The notes: generated by a model not told the origin, from the sequence alone. A DNA stretch of 64,000 nucleotides from Phaeodactylibacter xiamenensis (GCF_000759025.1 NZ_JPOS01000083.1:1-64000); one strand, 5' to 3'; positions 1-9,421 are shown, counted from the stretch's first letter. Program-made: numbers and translations.

Positions 1-1353
1 CAGGTGCAGGCGAACCTGAGCTTCAGTGCCAGCGGCACGGGCGTGGACGGCTACGAAGTGCTGGTGGACGGGGCCCTGGCGGGCACCTTTTCTTACGATG
101 GCAGCGGTCAGAACAGTGCCTCCGTACCGGTCCCGGGCGACGGCGGCACGCACACGATAACGGTGCGGGATGCAGCGGACAACAGCTGCAGCGCCTCCGC
201 CACCTTAACCACGCCGGACTGCAATGCGCCGTCCTGCCAGCTGAGCGTTTCGGCGGAAGAGACAGGCGGTTGTTCGGGCGGCAATGTGACAGCCACCCTG
301 AGCGTATCAGACGCAGGGGGCAGCGCTCTGGGCTTTGAGGTGCAGGTAGACGGCGCCAGCGCAGGCACGTTCAGCTACAGCGGCACGGGCACGACCACCG
401 TACAAATACCGATAGCCGGGGACGGGCAGCCGCACGATATTCAGGTTACGGATTTGGAAGACGGCGCCTGCGCGGCCACCGCCAGCCTGACGACGACCGA
501 CTGCACTATCCCCTGTGCTATAACCAACCTGACGGCCAGCACCGGCGGCAGCGCTGTGCACACGGTCAACGTGGAAGACTTTGCCTTCAGCCCGCAGAGC
601 ATCACTATTGCTGCGGGTGACATCGTGGAATGGGTGTGGACTGGCTCTGTTGCCCATACAGCGACCTCAGATGCCACGTCCGGCCCGGACAGCTGGGACA
701 GCGGGCTGCTTGGGCAGGGCGCCGTGTACCAGTCGCCGGCACTGAGCGCCGGTGTGCATCCGTATTACTGCATCCCGCACGGTGGCCCCGGCGGGCAGGG
801 CATGGCGGGGACCATCACCGTGCAGGCCGATTGCACGAACGGTCAGGTGCAGGCGAACCTGAGCTTCAGCGCCAGCGGCACGGGCGTGGACGGCTACGAG
901 GTGCTGGTGGACGGCGTTTTAGCGGGCACCTTCGCCTACGATGGTGGCGGGCAGAACAGCGCTTCCGTACCGGTGCCAGGGGACGGCGGCACGCATACCA
1001 TTACCGTGCGCGATGTAGCAGACAACAGTTGTAGCGCCTCCGCCACATTAACCACGCCGGACTGCAATGCGCCAACCTGCCAGCTGAGCCTCTCGGCGGA
1101 AGAGACGGGCGGCTGTAACAATTGGGATATCACCGCCACGCTGACGGTATCAGACGCAGGCGGCAGCGCCCTGGGCTTTGAAGTGCAGGTAGACGGCGCC
1201 AGCGCAGGCACGTTCAGCTACAGCGGTCCGGGCACGACTGCGGTACAAATACCGATAGCCGGGGACGGGCAGCCGCACGATATCCAGGTTACGGACCTGG
1301 AAGATGGCGCCTGCACGGCCACCGCCAGCCTGACGACCACAGACTGCACTATC
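1..1353 (+). repeat. 843-nt in-gene tandem duplication
   Basis: Bases 1-510 and 844-1353 are nearly identical at DNA level, offset by exactly 843 nt (281 codons, in frame). Similarity falls off sharply after about 1353, where the second copy runs into a more diverged cupredoxin domain. The unit is one spacer pair plus one cupredoxin domain. It probably continues upstream of the window. The near-identity points to a recent duplication or ongoing homogenisation, while the downstream copies are old. Confidence 0.85.
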
Positions 1354-4300
1354 CCCTGTGAAATCAATGATTTAATACTCAATACTTCTGGCAACCCAGT
1401 AGTGCACACTGTTGAAGTGCAAGACTTTGAGTTTACTCCTCAGCAGGTGACCGTTGCTCCCGGTGATACCATTCGCTTCCTGTGGACAGGGGCTATTCCG
1501 CATACCACGACCTCAGATGCCACATCCGGCCCGGACAGATGGGACAGCGGATTATTGGGGCAGGGGGCTGTTTATGACGTTGTGCTGGAGACTTTAGGTG
1601 AGCACCCTTATTATTGCATCCCCCACGGGGCACCGGGAGGCATTGGAATGGCAGGTAACATTACCGTAGAGCCGCCTTGCAATAATGGACAGATCAATCT
1701 GCTGGCGACTTTCAGTATCATGGGAGGGGGTGATGTTTACAATGTTTTGCTGGACGACACAGCGCTTCCGGCAGGTCCATTCCCATACGAACCGGGCTCA
1801 TTACAGTCCGTACAGGTGTCTGTCCCAGGTGATGGCCAGGAGCATACCTTACTCGTTCAGGATGCACAATCCGCAGGATGTGGGGCGACCTACACTTTTG
1901 TCGCTCCTGATTGTAATACCACTGAACCGTGCGGGCTTTCCCTCTCAGCTGAGATAGCCGGAGATTGCGATGGCAGTAATCAAGTGCCGGTAGACCTCAC
2001 CATCGCGCATACCGGAACTACGGGAAATAGTTTTCAATTACTGGTTGGTGGTATTACTCATCCTGACAGCCCGTTCAGCTATGCACAAGGGGGCGTCACA
2101 CAGCTGTCTATCCTGCTTGCAGGTAATGGTATGATGCGTAATTTTGAGGTGGTGGATTCGGACAGCCTGGACTGTTCGGCAACCACTACTTTGGAGGTGC
2201 CCCAATGTGGCGCAATTTGTGAAATACAGCAACTGTCCGTCAATAGCAGCGGCGCAGCCAATCATCAGATTTTGGTTGAAGATTTTGAATTTCAGCCTGC
2301 TGCTCTTACTGCAGCGCCCGGAGATACGATTACGTTCGTCTGGACTGGCAGCATTCCTCACACCACCACCTCGGATGCCACAAGTGGCCCGGATAGCTGG
2401 GACAGCGGATTGCTGGGACAAGGGGCAGTTTATCAGCTGGTTTTGAATGAAGAAGGAAGTTATCCCTACTACTGTATTCCGCACGGAGGACCGGGAGGAA
2501 TCGGTATGGCTGGAACCATTCATATTGAGGATCCTTGCAACGCTGGTCAAGCCACCGTTGGGGTCAGTTTTGAAACTACGAACGGCAGTGCGATGGGCTA
2601 CCAGGTATTTGTAGACGGGAATTTGGTAGCCGGCCCGATTGCCTATGATGATCCTACGGGGTTCAATACGACCTCAATTACTATACCTGGTGACAGCTTG
2701 TTGCATACCCTAACTGTTCAGGACCTGGAGGTCGGCTTTTGCGCTGCGAGTACCACTTTTACTGCCCCGCTTTGTGAGGTGCCCTGTGCAATTTTGAATT
2801 TAGAGGCCAACGTTGGTGCAGGCATTGCCCATATCATTGAAGTTAGAGACTTTGATTTCTTTCCGGCACTTACTTCCGTAAGGGTAGGAGAGACCATACG
2901 GTTTAACTGGACGGGGGCAATCCCCCATACGGCTACTTCTGATGCCAGCAACGGGCCGGATAGTTGGGACAGCGGATTGCTTGAGCAAGGGGACTCCTTT
3001 GAAGTCAATATTCAGGAGCCGGGCGAACATCCTTATTATTGTATTCCGCACGGCGGACCGGGAGGGATTGGCATGGCAGGTATGATTGTTGTGGATCCGG
3101 ATTGCATGGAAGACAGCGTTCAGGTTGCCGTAATGTTTAAAGTCACCAATGGTAGTGTCCAAGGCTACAACCTGTATATTGACGGTCAATTAAATGAAGG
3201 GGCTCCCTTTTCCTACGCTAACCCGATGGGAACCAACATGGTATTTGTCAACCTTCCGGGAGACGGTCAGCAGCATTTTATCACTGTGCAGGATTTGGAG
3301 ATTGGGTTCTGCGCAGCAACCACATCCGTCTTGGTACCGGACTGCAGTGCGCCTTGCAGCGTAGATAGCCTGAGCGTCGAATTCCCAAGCCCGGCTCTAC
3401 ATGAGGTGCTGGTGGAGGACTTTGAGTTTTTGCCTGCTCAGTTAGATGTGTTTATTGGAGATACTGTTCGGTTTATCTGGACGGGGAGCATACCGCATAC
3501 CGCCACTTCAGATGCCACAAGTGGGCCTGACAGCTGGGATAGTGGCTTGCTGGGACAGGGGGCTATCTTTGATGTGGTCCTGAATGAGCCCGGCAGTCAT
3601 CCTTACTATTGCATACCGCACGGAGGCCCCGGCGGCATTGGTATGGCTGGTGTGATCAACGCATCTCCACCGTGTCAGGGGGATAGTATCTTAACCACGA
3701 TATACTTTTCCGATACCAACTCGGAGGGCCCCTTTGAGGTGAGCTTGGATGGCGTGTTATGGGCTACAGTTAACGGTACGGGCAGTGCTGTTTATCTGCC
3801 TGGCGATGGGGAATCCCATGAACTTATTATCAGGGATGTCAACGCAGTGGAGTGTGCTGATACATTGACTTTCGTTACCCCAATATGTGGGACAGATGAT
3901 CCTGTATTTTGTGATCTCAGCCTCGCGCTTGATCCAAGCAGTGGATGTGAAAATGGAATGGTTAACTATACTCTTGGTCTTTCTGGTATGCATACCGGTG
4001 GTACCGGGTACGACCTTTTTGTAGATGGCGTGCTCCAAACCGGATCGCCATTTAGCTACAGCGACCTGCCGGCAACACTTACTTTAGAGGGTGATGGGCT
4101 GTCCCATCAGATCATTATTGCAGATGTGGATAGTATTGCTTGTGCCGATACCTTGTCTGTAGTGACACCGGATTGCAGTCAGGACTGCCTGTTGAGCTTC
4201 GATAGCCTGGCTGTAGACCCTGTGGTCATTCATGTAGTGGAGGTACGGGATTTTGATTTCCTGCCAGCTAATCTGGAAGTAGCCGTTGGAGATGTGGTCC

Positions 4301-5778
4301 GTTTTGTATGGACGGGTGCTATTCCTCATACCGCTACAAGCGATGCCACTGCCGGTCCGGATAGCTGGAACTCAGGCCTGTTGGGAGAAGGTGCTGTTTT
4401 CGATGTCACCATCACCACTGCCGGGTCGCACCCCTATTATTGCGTACCGCACGGTGGGCCAGGTGGCATTGGTATGGCTGGATTGATCACCGCTGTGGAG
4501 CCTTGTGCTGATGGCATGCTTAATGCAGAGATTTTCTTTCAGGCTGTCAATACAGGATCTGCAGGTTTTGAAGTCCTGATTGATGGTGTGTTGACAAATG
4601 GTAGTCCCTATGCTTTCGAGGTAGGTGCTGCTCAATCGGTCGTTATTCCTATCTCTGCTGATGGCCAGGTTCACGAGGTACAGGTGCGTGATGCACTCGA
4701 GGTAGACTGTCAGTTCACCACAGAAGTGGAAATGCCGGATTGTTCGGATCCTTGTTTGGGTTATTCTGCTGGTTTTAGCGCCGCACCAACCAACAACAGC
4801 CTTGAGGTAGCCTTTACCGACGAGACGGAGCTCAATGTCACTTCCTGGTCCTGGTCATTTGGGGACGGAACAACTAGTACCGCGCCAAACCCGGTGCATG
4901 TTTTTCCAACAGCAGGCACTTATACGGTTTGCCTGACGGTAATGGACAACAGTACCGGTTGCCTGGACATGCACTGTTCGGAGATTGAAGTAAGCAGCAC
5001 GCTTTGCAACATTGATTTCGCCTTGTTTTCCGATGGGTTGTCTGTTACATTGGTGGATGCCACGCAAAGTACTGCACCGGTGCAGGACTGGTCCTGGAAC
5101 CTTGGCAACGGGACTACTATTTCCGGTCAGGACAGTATCACCTACACTTACGATAACCTGGGAACCTACACTATTTGCCTTGAAGTGTTAGCCGATGGGT
5201 GTAGTGGTGAACTATGCCAGGAAATTGACCTTACGGACCCCTGCCTGTTGTTTGCCCCTGGCTTTACCTACACGGTTAATCCGGAGGATCCATTATCGGT
5301 GCAGTTTGTTGACCTGACATCAGGGATGCCCAACCAATGGCTCTGGGGCTTTGGCGATGGCATGACTTCGCATCAGCAAAATCCGGTACACACCTATTCC
5401 TCTTCAGGTACTTATAATATCTGCTTACTGGTGCAGGATACGATAACGGGCTGCAATAAAGCCTTGTGTGAAAGTGTTTTCGTGGGGACTACCGGGATTG
5501 CAGCCACCGAACAGGTCAATTACAAAGTTACGATTGCACCCAATCCGGCACCTATGGGGCAGCCTAACTGGACGGTAGCGGGTATACACCCTGCTGATTA
5601 TCAACAAGACCTTCAGCTTTTTATTTATGACCTTCAGGGCCGGTTGCTAACAGAGGGACAGGTAAAAGGAAAACCGGATTTGGCTGTGGAAGCGCCTTTG
5701 TCGGCTTCTGCCGGCATGTATATCGTTGAGTTGCGGTCCAGCCGCAGAGTCTATCAGGGCAGGGTTATCCTCCAATAA
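1..5778 (+). CDS. Giant secreted multi-cupredoxin T9SS protein (5' end outside window)
   Basis: The reading frame is open at base 1, so the gene starts upstream. Six plastocyanin-like domains lie at about 553-834, 1399-1680, 2257-2538, 2827-3105, 3397-3675 and 4228-4506. Each keeps a possible type-1 copper set: His in the motif HT(A/T)TSD, then Cys, His and Met in YYCIPHGGPGGIGMAG. They alternate with cysteine-bearing beta-sandwich spacers. Three PKD domains (about 4750-5490, motifs SWSFGDG, WSWNLGNG, WLWGFGDG) follow, then a T9SS type A sorting domain (about 5515-5778). The protein is therefore predicted to be exported by T9SS and surface-bound or released. Copper binding or electron transfer is inferred from ligand conservation. 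The gene ends 11 nt before a CusB-like gene, which fits a copper-related role. The first 1.35 kb is visibly more GC-rich than the rest. Confidence 0.85.
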   Translation, partial: QVQANLSFSASGTGVDGYEVLVDGALAGTFSYDGSGQNSASVPVPGDGGTHTITVRDAADNSCSASATLTTPDCNAPSCQLSVSAEETGGCSGGNVTATLSVSDAGGSALGFEVQVDGASAGTFSYSGTGTTTVQIPIAGDGQPHDIQVTDLEDGACAATASLTTTDCTIPCAITNLTASTGGSAVHTVNVEDFAFSPQSITIAAGDIVEWVWTGSVAHTATSDATSGPDSWDSGLLGQGAVYQSPALSAGVHPYYCIPHGGPGGQGMAGTITVQADCTNGQVQANLSFSASGTGVDGYEVLVDGVLAGTFAYDGGGQNSASVPVPGDGGTHTITVRDVADNSCSASATLTTPDCNAPTCQLSLSAEETGGCNNWDITATLTVSDAGGSALGFEVQVDGASAGTFSYSGPGTTAVQIPIAGDGQPHDIQVTDLEDGACTATASLTTTDCTIPCEINDLILNTSGNPVVHTVEVQDFEFTPQQVTVAPGDTIRFLWTGAIPHTTTSDATSGPDRWDSGLLGQGAVYDVVLETLGEHPYYCIPHGAPGGIGMAGNITVEPPCNNGQINLLATFSIMGGGDVYNVLLDDTALPAGPFPYEPGSLQSVQVSVPGDGQEHTLLVQDAQSAGCGATYTFVAPDCNTTEPCGLSLSAEIAGDCDGSNQVPVDLTIAHTGTTGNSFQLLVGGITHPDSPFSYAQGGVTQLSILLAGNGMMRNFEVVDSDSLDCSATTTLEVPQCGAICEIQQLSVNSSGAANHQILVEDFEFQPAALTAAPGDTITFVWTGSIPHTTTSDATSGPDSWDSGLLGQGAVYQLVLNEEGSYPYYCIPHGGPGGIGMAGTIHIEDPCNAGQATVGVSFETTNGSAMGYQVFVDGNLVAGPIAYDDPTGFNTTSITIPGDSLLHTLTVQDLEVGFCAASTTFTAPLCEVPCAILNLEANVGAGIAHIIEVRDFDFFPALTSVRVGETIRFNWTGAIPHTATSDASNGPDSWDSGLLEQGDSFEVNIQEPGEHPYYCIPHGGPGGIGMAGMIVVDPDCMEDSVQVAVMFKVTNGSVQGYNLYIDGQLNEGAPFSYANPMGTNMVFVNLPGDGQQHFITVQDLEIGFCAATTSVLVPDCSAPCSVDSLSVEFPSPALHEVLVEDFEFLPAQLDVFIGDTVRFIWTGSIPHTATSDATSGPDSWDSGLLGQGAIFDVVLNEPGSHPYYCIPHGGPGGIGMAGVINASPPCQGDSILTTIYFSDTNSEGPFEVSLDGVLWATVNGTGSAVYLPGDGESHELIIRDVNAVECADTLTFVTPICGTDDPVFCDLSLALDPSSGCENGMVNYTLGLSGMHTGGTGYDLFVDGVLQTGSPFSYSDLPATLTLEGDGLSHQIIIADVDSIACADTLSVVTPDCSQDCLLSFDSLAVDPVVIHVVEVRDFDFLPANLEVAVGDVVRFVWTGAIPHTATSDATAGPDSWNSGLLGEGAVFDVTITTAGSHPYYCVPHGGPGGIGMAGLITAVEPCADGMLNAEIFFQAVNTGSAGFEVLIDGVLTNGSPYAFEVGAAQSVVIPISADGQVHEVQVRDALEVDCQFTTEVEMPDCSDPCLGYSAGFSAAPTNNSLEVAFTDETELNVTSWSWSFGDGTTSTAPNPVHVFPTAGTYTVCLTVMDNSTGCLDMHCSEIEVSSTLCNIDFALFSDGLSVTLVDATQSTAPVQDWSWNLGNGTTISGQDSITYTYDNLGTYTICLEVLADGCSGELCQEIDLTDPCLLFAPGFTYTVNPEDPLSVQFVDLTSGMPNQWLWGFGDGMTSHQQNPVHTYSSSGTYNICLLVQDTITGCNKALCESVFVGTTGIAATEQVNYKVTIAPNPAPMGQPNWTVAGIHPADYQQDLQLFIYDLQGRLLTEGQVKGKPDLAVEAPLSASAGMYIVELRSSRRVYQGRVILQ

Positions 5779-5789
5779 AATAAGAAACA

Positions 5790-7073
5790 ATGACCAGCAA
5801 TCTGAAGTTAGGCATCGCCGCCGGTTTTTTGATCGCATGGGGCCTGGGGTATTACCTGGGGCAGGGGAATACGCCTGTTGCTGCCCCTCATCCTATGCAG
5901 TCTTTCGTGAATTGTGCGGCAGAAGCCACTGATATTTACACGTGTAGCATGCACCTTTCTTTGGAACAGCCCGAACCGGGTCAGTGCCCGGCTTGCGGCA
6001 TGAAGCTAATAAAGAAAAGGCTCCTGCCGCAGTTCAATCCCGATTTAGTCGCCTTGTCGGATGCAGAACTGCTGCTATCTGGTGTGGAAACTCAGATTGT
6101 AGGCGATCCGAAGTCTTCCCGTGGCGGCATCCCGGTATCCGGTCGCCTGAAAATACCCCCGGGCCAAATCCGCAGGCAGGCCGCAGGGCTACCTGGCCGG
6201 ATAGAGGCCTTATACATTACCGCTGAAGGGGATTATGTAAAAAAAGGCGAGCCCGTGGCTTCCATTTATTCCAAAGACCTGATCGCGGTAGTCGAGGCTT
6301 TTGTGCACAATACCAACTCTGAATCCATTCTGCGGGCGGCAAAGAACAACCTCAAAAGCTGGAACCTGGACCTCGAAGTCCTGCAACAGTTTGATGTAGC
6401 TTCCGGGCAGTACCGTCATCCGGTGACGATCAGCGCAGACTATGAAGGGTATGTCCTGGAGCATTTCACCCATACCGGAGATTACACTGCTAATGCCCAC
6501 ATGGGAGCACCAACTACTTTGTACACCATTGCCAGTTTGGATAAGCTGTGGGCTGTCCTCGAAGTGTACGAAACTCAATTGTCATCGATAAGGCTGGGCA
6601 GTCAGGTTCAATTGACAACAGAGGCTTTTCCTGGCGAACGCTTTGAGGGCAGGATATCCTTTATCAGCCCGGTCGTTGATCCGGACAGCCGGACTGTAGA
6701 GGTGCGGGTGGAATTGCCCAACCCCGGCCACCGCCTGAAGCCGGATATGCTGGTGGAAGGCACGGTTGAATCGGGTGCAAGCTCTGATCATTCTTCAGTT
6801 TTGCTGCCGCGATCGGCAATCCTGTGGACCGGAAAGCGGTCCGTAGTCTATGTTAGAGATTCGGCATTTAATCAACCGGTATTCCGGCCACGAACGGTCG
6901 TTTTAGGGCCTTCCCATGGAGATGTCTACACTATTGAAGAAGGGCTTGCCTCCGGAGAGGAGATCGCTGTGAACGGTGTATTTGCCATAGATGCTGCTGC
7001 ACAGCTCAGAGGCGGAAGGAGTATGATGAGCCCCGGCAGTGTAGCGGAGGAACCCGTTGCCGCACAACATTGA
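5790..7073 (+). CDS. CusB-like RND efflux periplasmic adaptor with heavy-metal-binding motif
   Basis: A 427-residue membrane-fusion (HlyD/CusB) protein. An N-terminal membrane anchor (about residues 5-25) is followed by a heavy-metal-binding segment at about 45-71 (YTCSMH ... GQCPACGMKL), the form attached to CusB adaptors and Cu-ATPases. Barrel-sandwich, beta-barrel and membrane-proximal domains follow. In the Cus family this subunit links an inner-membrane RND pump to an outer-membrane channel and passes Cu(I)/Ag(I). No CusA or CusC homologue lies downstream, so the partner must be elsewhere or upstream of the window. The position directly after the multi-cupredoxin gene supports copper handling. 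The ATG at 5790 is taken because the hydrophobic anchor begins right after it. Confidence 0.85.
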   Translation: MTSNLKLGIAAGFLIAWGLGYYLGQGNTPVAAPHPMQSFVNCAAEATDIYTCSMHLSLEQPEPGQCPACGMKLIKKRLLPQFNPDLVALSDAELLLSGVETQIVGDPKSSRGGIPVSGRLKIPPGQIRRQAAGLPGRIEALYITAEGDYVKKGEPVASIYSKDLIAVVEAFVHNTNSESILRAAKNNLKSWNLDLEVLQQFDVASGQYRHPVTISADYEGYVLEHFTHTGDYTANAHMGAPTTLYTIASLDKLWAVLEVYETQLSSIRLGSQVQLTTEAFPGERFEGRISFISPVVDPDSRTVEVRVELPNPGHRLKPDMLVEGTVESGASSDHSSVLLPRSAILWTGKRSVVYVRDSAFNQPVFRPRTVVLGPSHGDVYTIEEGLASGEEIAVNGVFAIDAAAQLRGGRSMMSPGSVAEEPVAAQH

Positions 7074-7091
7074 CCGGGTTCAGCATCGGTT

Positions 7092-7111
7092 TTTTCCGGT
7101 TCGGCGGAAAA
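7092..7111 (+). terminator. Short hairpin after the CusB-like gene
   Basis: TTTTCCG pairs with CGGAAAA around a 6-nt loop, 18 nt past the adaptor stop. No T-run follows, so termination is plausible but weak. It sits just before the next promoter. Confidence 0.35.
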
Positions 7112-7114
7112 TAG

Positions 7115-7146
7115 TTGCCGCTGCCCTCGATATAGGCTTACCTTTG
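7115..7146 (+). promoter_or_regulatory. Bacteroidota promoter for the heme lipoprotein genes
   Basis: TTG at 7115-7117, a 21-nt spacer, then TACCTTTG at 7139-7146, an exact match to the Bacteroidota -33/-7 pattern TTG/TAnnTTTG. It ends 17 nt before the start codon at 7164. Confidence 0.7.
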
Positions 7147-7163
7147 GACTAGAAATTTAACCG

Positions 7164-7940
7164 ATGATACTAAAGCACAACAATTGGATAATCATTTTGG
7201 CAGGCGCGGTATTTTTTGCCCTCAGCCTCAACAGCTGTAAGCATGACCCGGTATTGGGCGATGATCCGATTACGCCGGTAGATACCACTGATATCTCCAA
7301 CCCGATCGACTCTACAGACAATCCGGTGGATACTTCGGGGACGCCTTGCGACCCGGAAGTGGTATACTTTGAATTGGATGTATTGCCCATCCTGCGTTCA
7401 AATTGTGCCTTCGGTGGTTGTCATGATGATAACAGTGCACAGGATGGTGTAATCCTGACCTCCTATACATCAGTGATCAATACAGCTGATGTCGAGGCCT
7501 TTGATTTGGATGGCAGCGATTTATACGAAGTGATTACTGATGATGACCCCGATAAACGCATGCCGCCTCCACCCAATAATCCGCTGACGAGCCAGCAGAT
7601 CAACCTAATCAGTAAGTGGATATTGCAGGGCGCGAAAAACGAAACCTGTAATCCCGGAGCCGGTGGTTGCGATACGACTGCTGTCAGCTTTGCCGCACAG
7701 GTTTTACCGGTGATTAACACCAACTGCTTCGGTTGCCACAATGATGATGTGCCAAACGCTGGTATTTCTCTGAGCAGCTACGAAAAAATCAAAGCTGTCG
7801 CGGAACAAGGCTTGCTGGTTGGGGTCATCAGCTGGGCTCCCGGTTACGATCCCATGCCGCTGGGCGCACAGTCCCCGCTGCCGCAATGTACGATTGATCA
7901 AATTGAATCCTGGGTAGCAGCAGGCGCACCTAACAATTAA
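7164..7940 (+). CDS. Di-heme c-type cytochrome-like lipoprotein
   Basis: A 258-residue lipoprotein: an N-terminal hydrophobic segment ends in a lipobox (LNSC, about residue 25), followed by an Asp/Thr/Pro-rich linker. Two cytochrome-c-like modules follow. The first has a CX4CH motif (NCAFGGCHDD) with a downstream Met (KRMPPP). The second has a normal CX2CH motif (CFGCH) with Met in DPMPLG. This resembles the planctomycete-type cytochrome domains (PSCyt1) found in many Bacteroidota surface lipoproteins. Role inferred: envelope electron transfer or heme binding. It is the first gene after a consensus promoter and is followed after 6 nt by a second heme lipoprotein, so the two are likely co-transcribed. 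Confidence 0.75.
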   Translation: MILKHNNWIIILAGAVFFALSLNSCKHDPVLGDDPITPVDTTDISNPIDSTDNPVDTSGTPCDPEVVYFELDVLPILRSNCAFGGCHDDNSAQDGVILTSYTSVINTADVEAFDLDGSDLYEVITDDDPDKRMPPPPNNPLTSQQINLISKWILQGAKNETCNPGAGGCDTTAVSFAAQVLPVINTNCFGCHNDDVPNAGISLSSYEKIKAVAEQGLLVGVISWAPGYDPMPLGAQSPLPQCTIDQIESWVAAGAPNN

Positions 7941-7946
7941 TGTACG

Positions 7947-8318
7947 ATGAAAAACTGTCTGATCGCCCTTGCCGCAATAATGTCCTTGTTGGCGGTTTTG
8001 CCGGGCTGCTATTATGATGTGGAGGAGGAGTTGTACCCCAATACCGGTTGCGACACCCTGGATGTTGGCTATGCCACTACCATCGCTCCGATTATTGAGG
8101 ATAACTGCCTGAACTGCCATAGCGCAGCCGCAAATTTCGGGAATGTCACACTGGAAGGGCACAATAACCTTAAAACTTATGCAGACAACGGGCAACTACT
8201 GGGCGTCATTCGTCACGAAAGTGGCTTTCCGGCTATGCCGCAGGGCGCTCCTCAGCTTGTTGATTGTACCATCGAAAAAATTGAAAAGTGGGTGAACGAT
8301 GGCGCCCCGGATAACTAA
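7947..8318 (+). CDS. Mono-heme c-type cytochrome-like lipoprotein
   Basis: A 123-residue protein with a lipoprotein signal (lipobox LPGC, about residue 22), one CX2CH heme motif (NCLNCHSAA) and a likely distal Met in FPAMPQG. It resembles the second heme module of the preceding protein, including the Thr-Ile-Glu-Lys-Ile-Glu-Lys-Trp ending, so it probably arose by duplication of that module. It starts 6 nt after the upstream stop. Predicted to sit in the outer or inner membrane on the periplasmic or surface side. The electron partner is unknown. Confidence 0.75.
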   Translation: MKNCLIALAAIMSLLAVLPGCYYDVEEELYPNTGCDTLDVGYATTIAPIIEDNCLNCHSAAANFGNVTLEGHNNLKTYADNGQLLGVIRHESGFPAMPQGAPQLVDCTIEKIEKWVNDGAPDN

Positions 8319-8331
8319 AAACTCAATTGCT

Positions 8332-8742
8332 ATGAAATATTTGAAATACCTACTACTGCTGGCGGTCATTGGTGCTGCCGTTGGGTTTTATCAATACAAT
8401 AAGCCTCACCAAAACATGGAAAAAGCCGATGCGGACGTTACCATGACCGCAACAGAGCTTTTCCAGGCTTTTGAAAAGGACGAGCTGTCTGCCAATGAAA
8501 CCTATCTGGACAAGGTGGTGGAAGTCAAAGGAGAGGTGCAACAGGTCTCCAACAACGATGAAGGCGGTATCAGCCTGACCCTGAATAGCGGCAACGATAT
8601 GTTCGGAGTCATTTGCCAGCTCGATGAACTGACGGAGCACCAGAAAACGACGTTTGAGCCCGGCGAAGAAGTCACGGTCAAAGGCATCTGCACAGGCATG
8701 CTGATGGACGTAGTCTTAGTGCGCTGCGTGGTGAAGGGGTAA
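8332..8742 (+). CDS. OB-fold tRNA_anti-like membrane-anchored protein
   Basis: A 136-residue protein with an N-terminal membrane or signal segment (KYLLLLAVIGAAVGF) and a C-terminal OB-fold of the tRNA_anti-like family (DKVVEVKGEVQQVSNN ... EEVTVKGICTG). Despite the family name, such exported proteins are not known to bind tRNA. They recur in Bacteroidota beside YceI and cytochrome genes. I chose the ATG at 8332, because the frame's longer version (from 8299) overlaps the upstream gene and places 11 polar residues before the signal segment. It is 13 nt after the upstream stop, so probably in the same operon. Confidence 0.7.
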   Translation: MKYLKYLLLLAVIGAAVGFYQYNKPHQNMEKADADVTMTATELFQAFEKDELSANETYLDKVVEVKGEVQQVSNNDEGGISLTLNSGNDMFGVICQLDELTEHQKTTFEPGEEVTVKGICTGMLMDVVLVRCVVKG

Positions 8743-8789
8743 TCCTCTTCCGAACTGATAATTTTTGAACAACCATAAACCATACTACC

Positions 8790-9344
8790 ATGAAAAAGAT
8801 CACAATCGTTGTAGCTTGCCTGTTGATGGCAGGCACAGCAATGCAAGCTCAGAAATACTTTACCCGCGATGGCAACGTTGCTTTCTTTTCCAGCACACCT
8901 ATCGAGAACATTGAGGCGCACAACAGTAAAGCCACAAGCGTACTCGACGCCGAAAGCGGGCGCATGGAATTTGCCATTCTTATCAAAGCCTTTCAGTTTG
9001 AAAAAGCCCTGATGCAGGAGCACTTCAATGAAAACTACATGGAAAGCAGTACTTATCCCAAGGCGACCTTTAAGGGTGCCGTGAAAGACTGGTCGAAGGT
9101 CAACCTGTCTAAAGACGGGGAGTACCCGGTCACCGTAGCGGGAGATATGACCATCCACGGTGTTACCCAAACGGTGGAAGCCCCTGGCGTAATAACAGTT
9201 AAAGGCGATGCTATCTCCGCTGCTTCCGAGTTCCCGATCGCTGTAGCTGATTACGACATTGAAATTCCAGCGGTGGTCAGAGACAATATAGCTAAGGAAG
9301 TAAAAGTCACGGTCGCTATTGATTATCAGCCACTGTCCCGCTAA
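8790..9344 (+). CDS. YceI family periplasmic protein (first copy)
   Basis: 184 residues with a clear signal peptide (cleavage after MQAQ, about residue 21) and the YceI lipocalin-like domain, including the family signature HFNENYMES followed by YPKATFKG. YceI proteins are beta-barrels that bind polyisoprenoid or other amphipathic ligands in the periplasm. The physiological ligand here is unknown. A hairpin follows at 9422-9457. A paralogue lies at 10406-10957, with the DUF5777 gene between them. Confidence 0.88.
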   Translation: MKKITIVVACLLMAGTAMQAQKYFTRDGNVAFFSSTPIENIEAHNSKATSVLDAESGRMEFAILIKAFQFEKALMQEHFNENYMESSTYPKATFKGAVKDWSKVNLSKDGEYPVTVAGDMTIHGVTQTVEAPGVITVKGDAISAASEFPIAVADYDIEIPAVVRDNIAKEVKVTVAIDYQPLSR

Positions 9345-9421
9345 GCAGCGCATTTTGGGGACTGGATTCACCACATGCATCTGCCTCAGGGCTATGAGAA
9401 CTAATATTTAATCTCTTCGTA

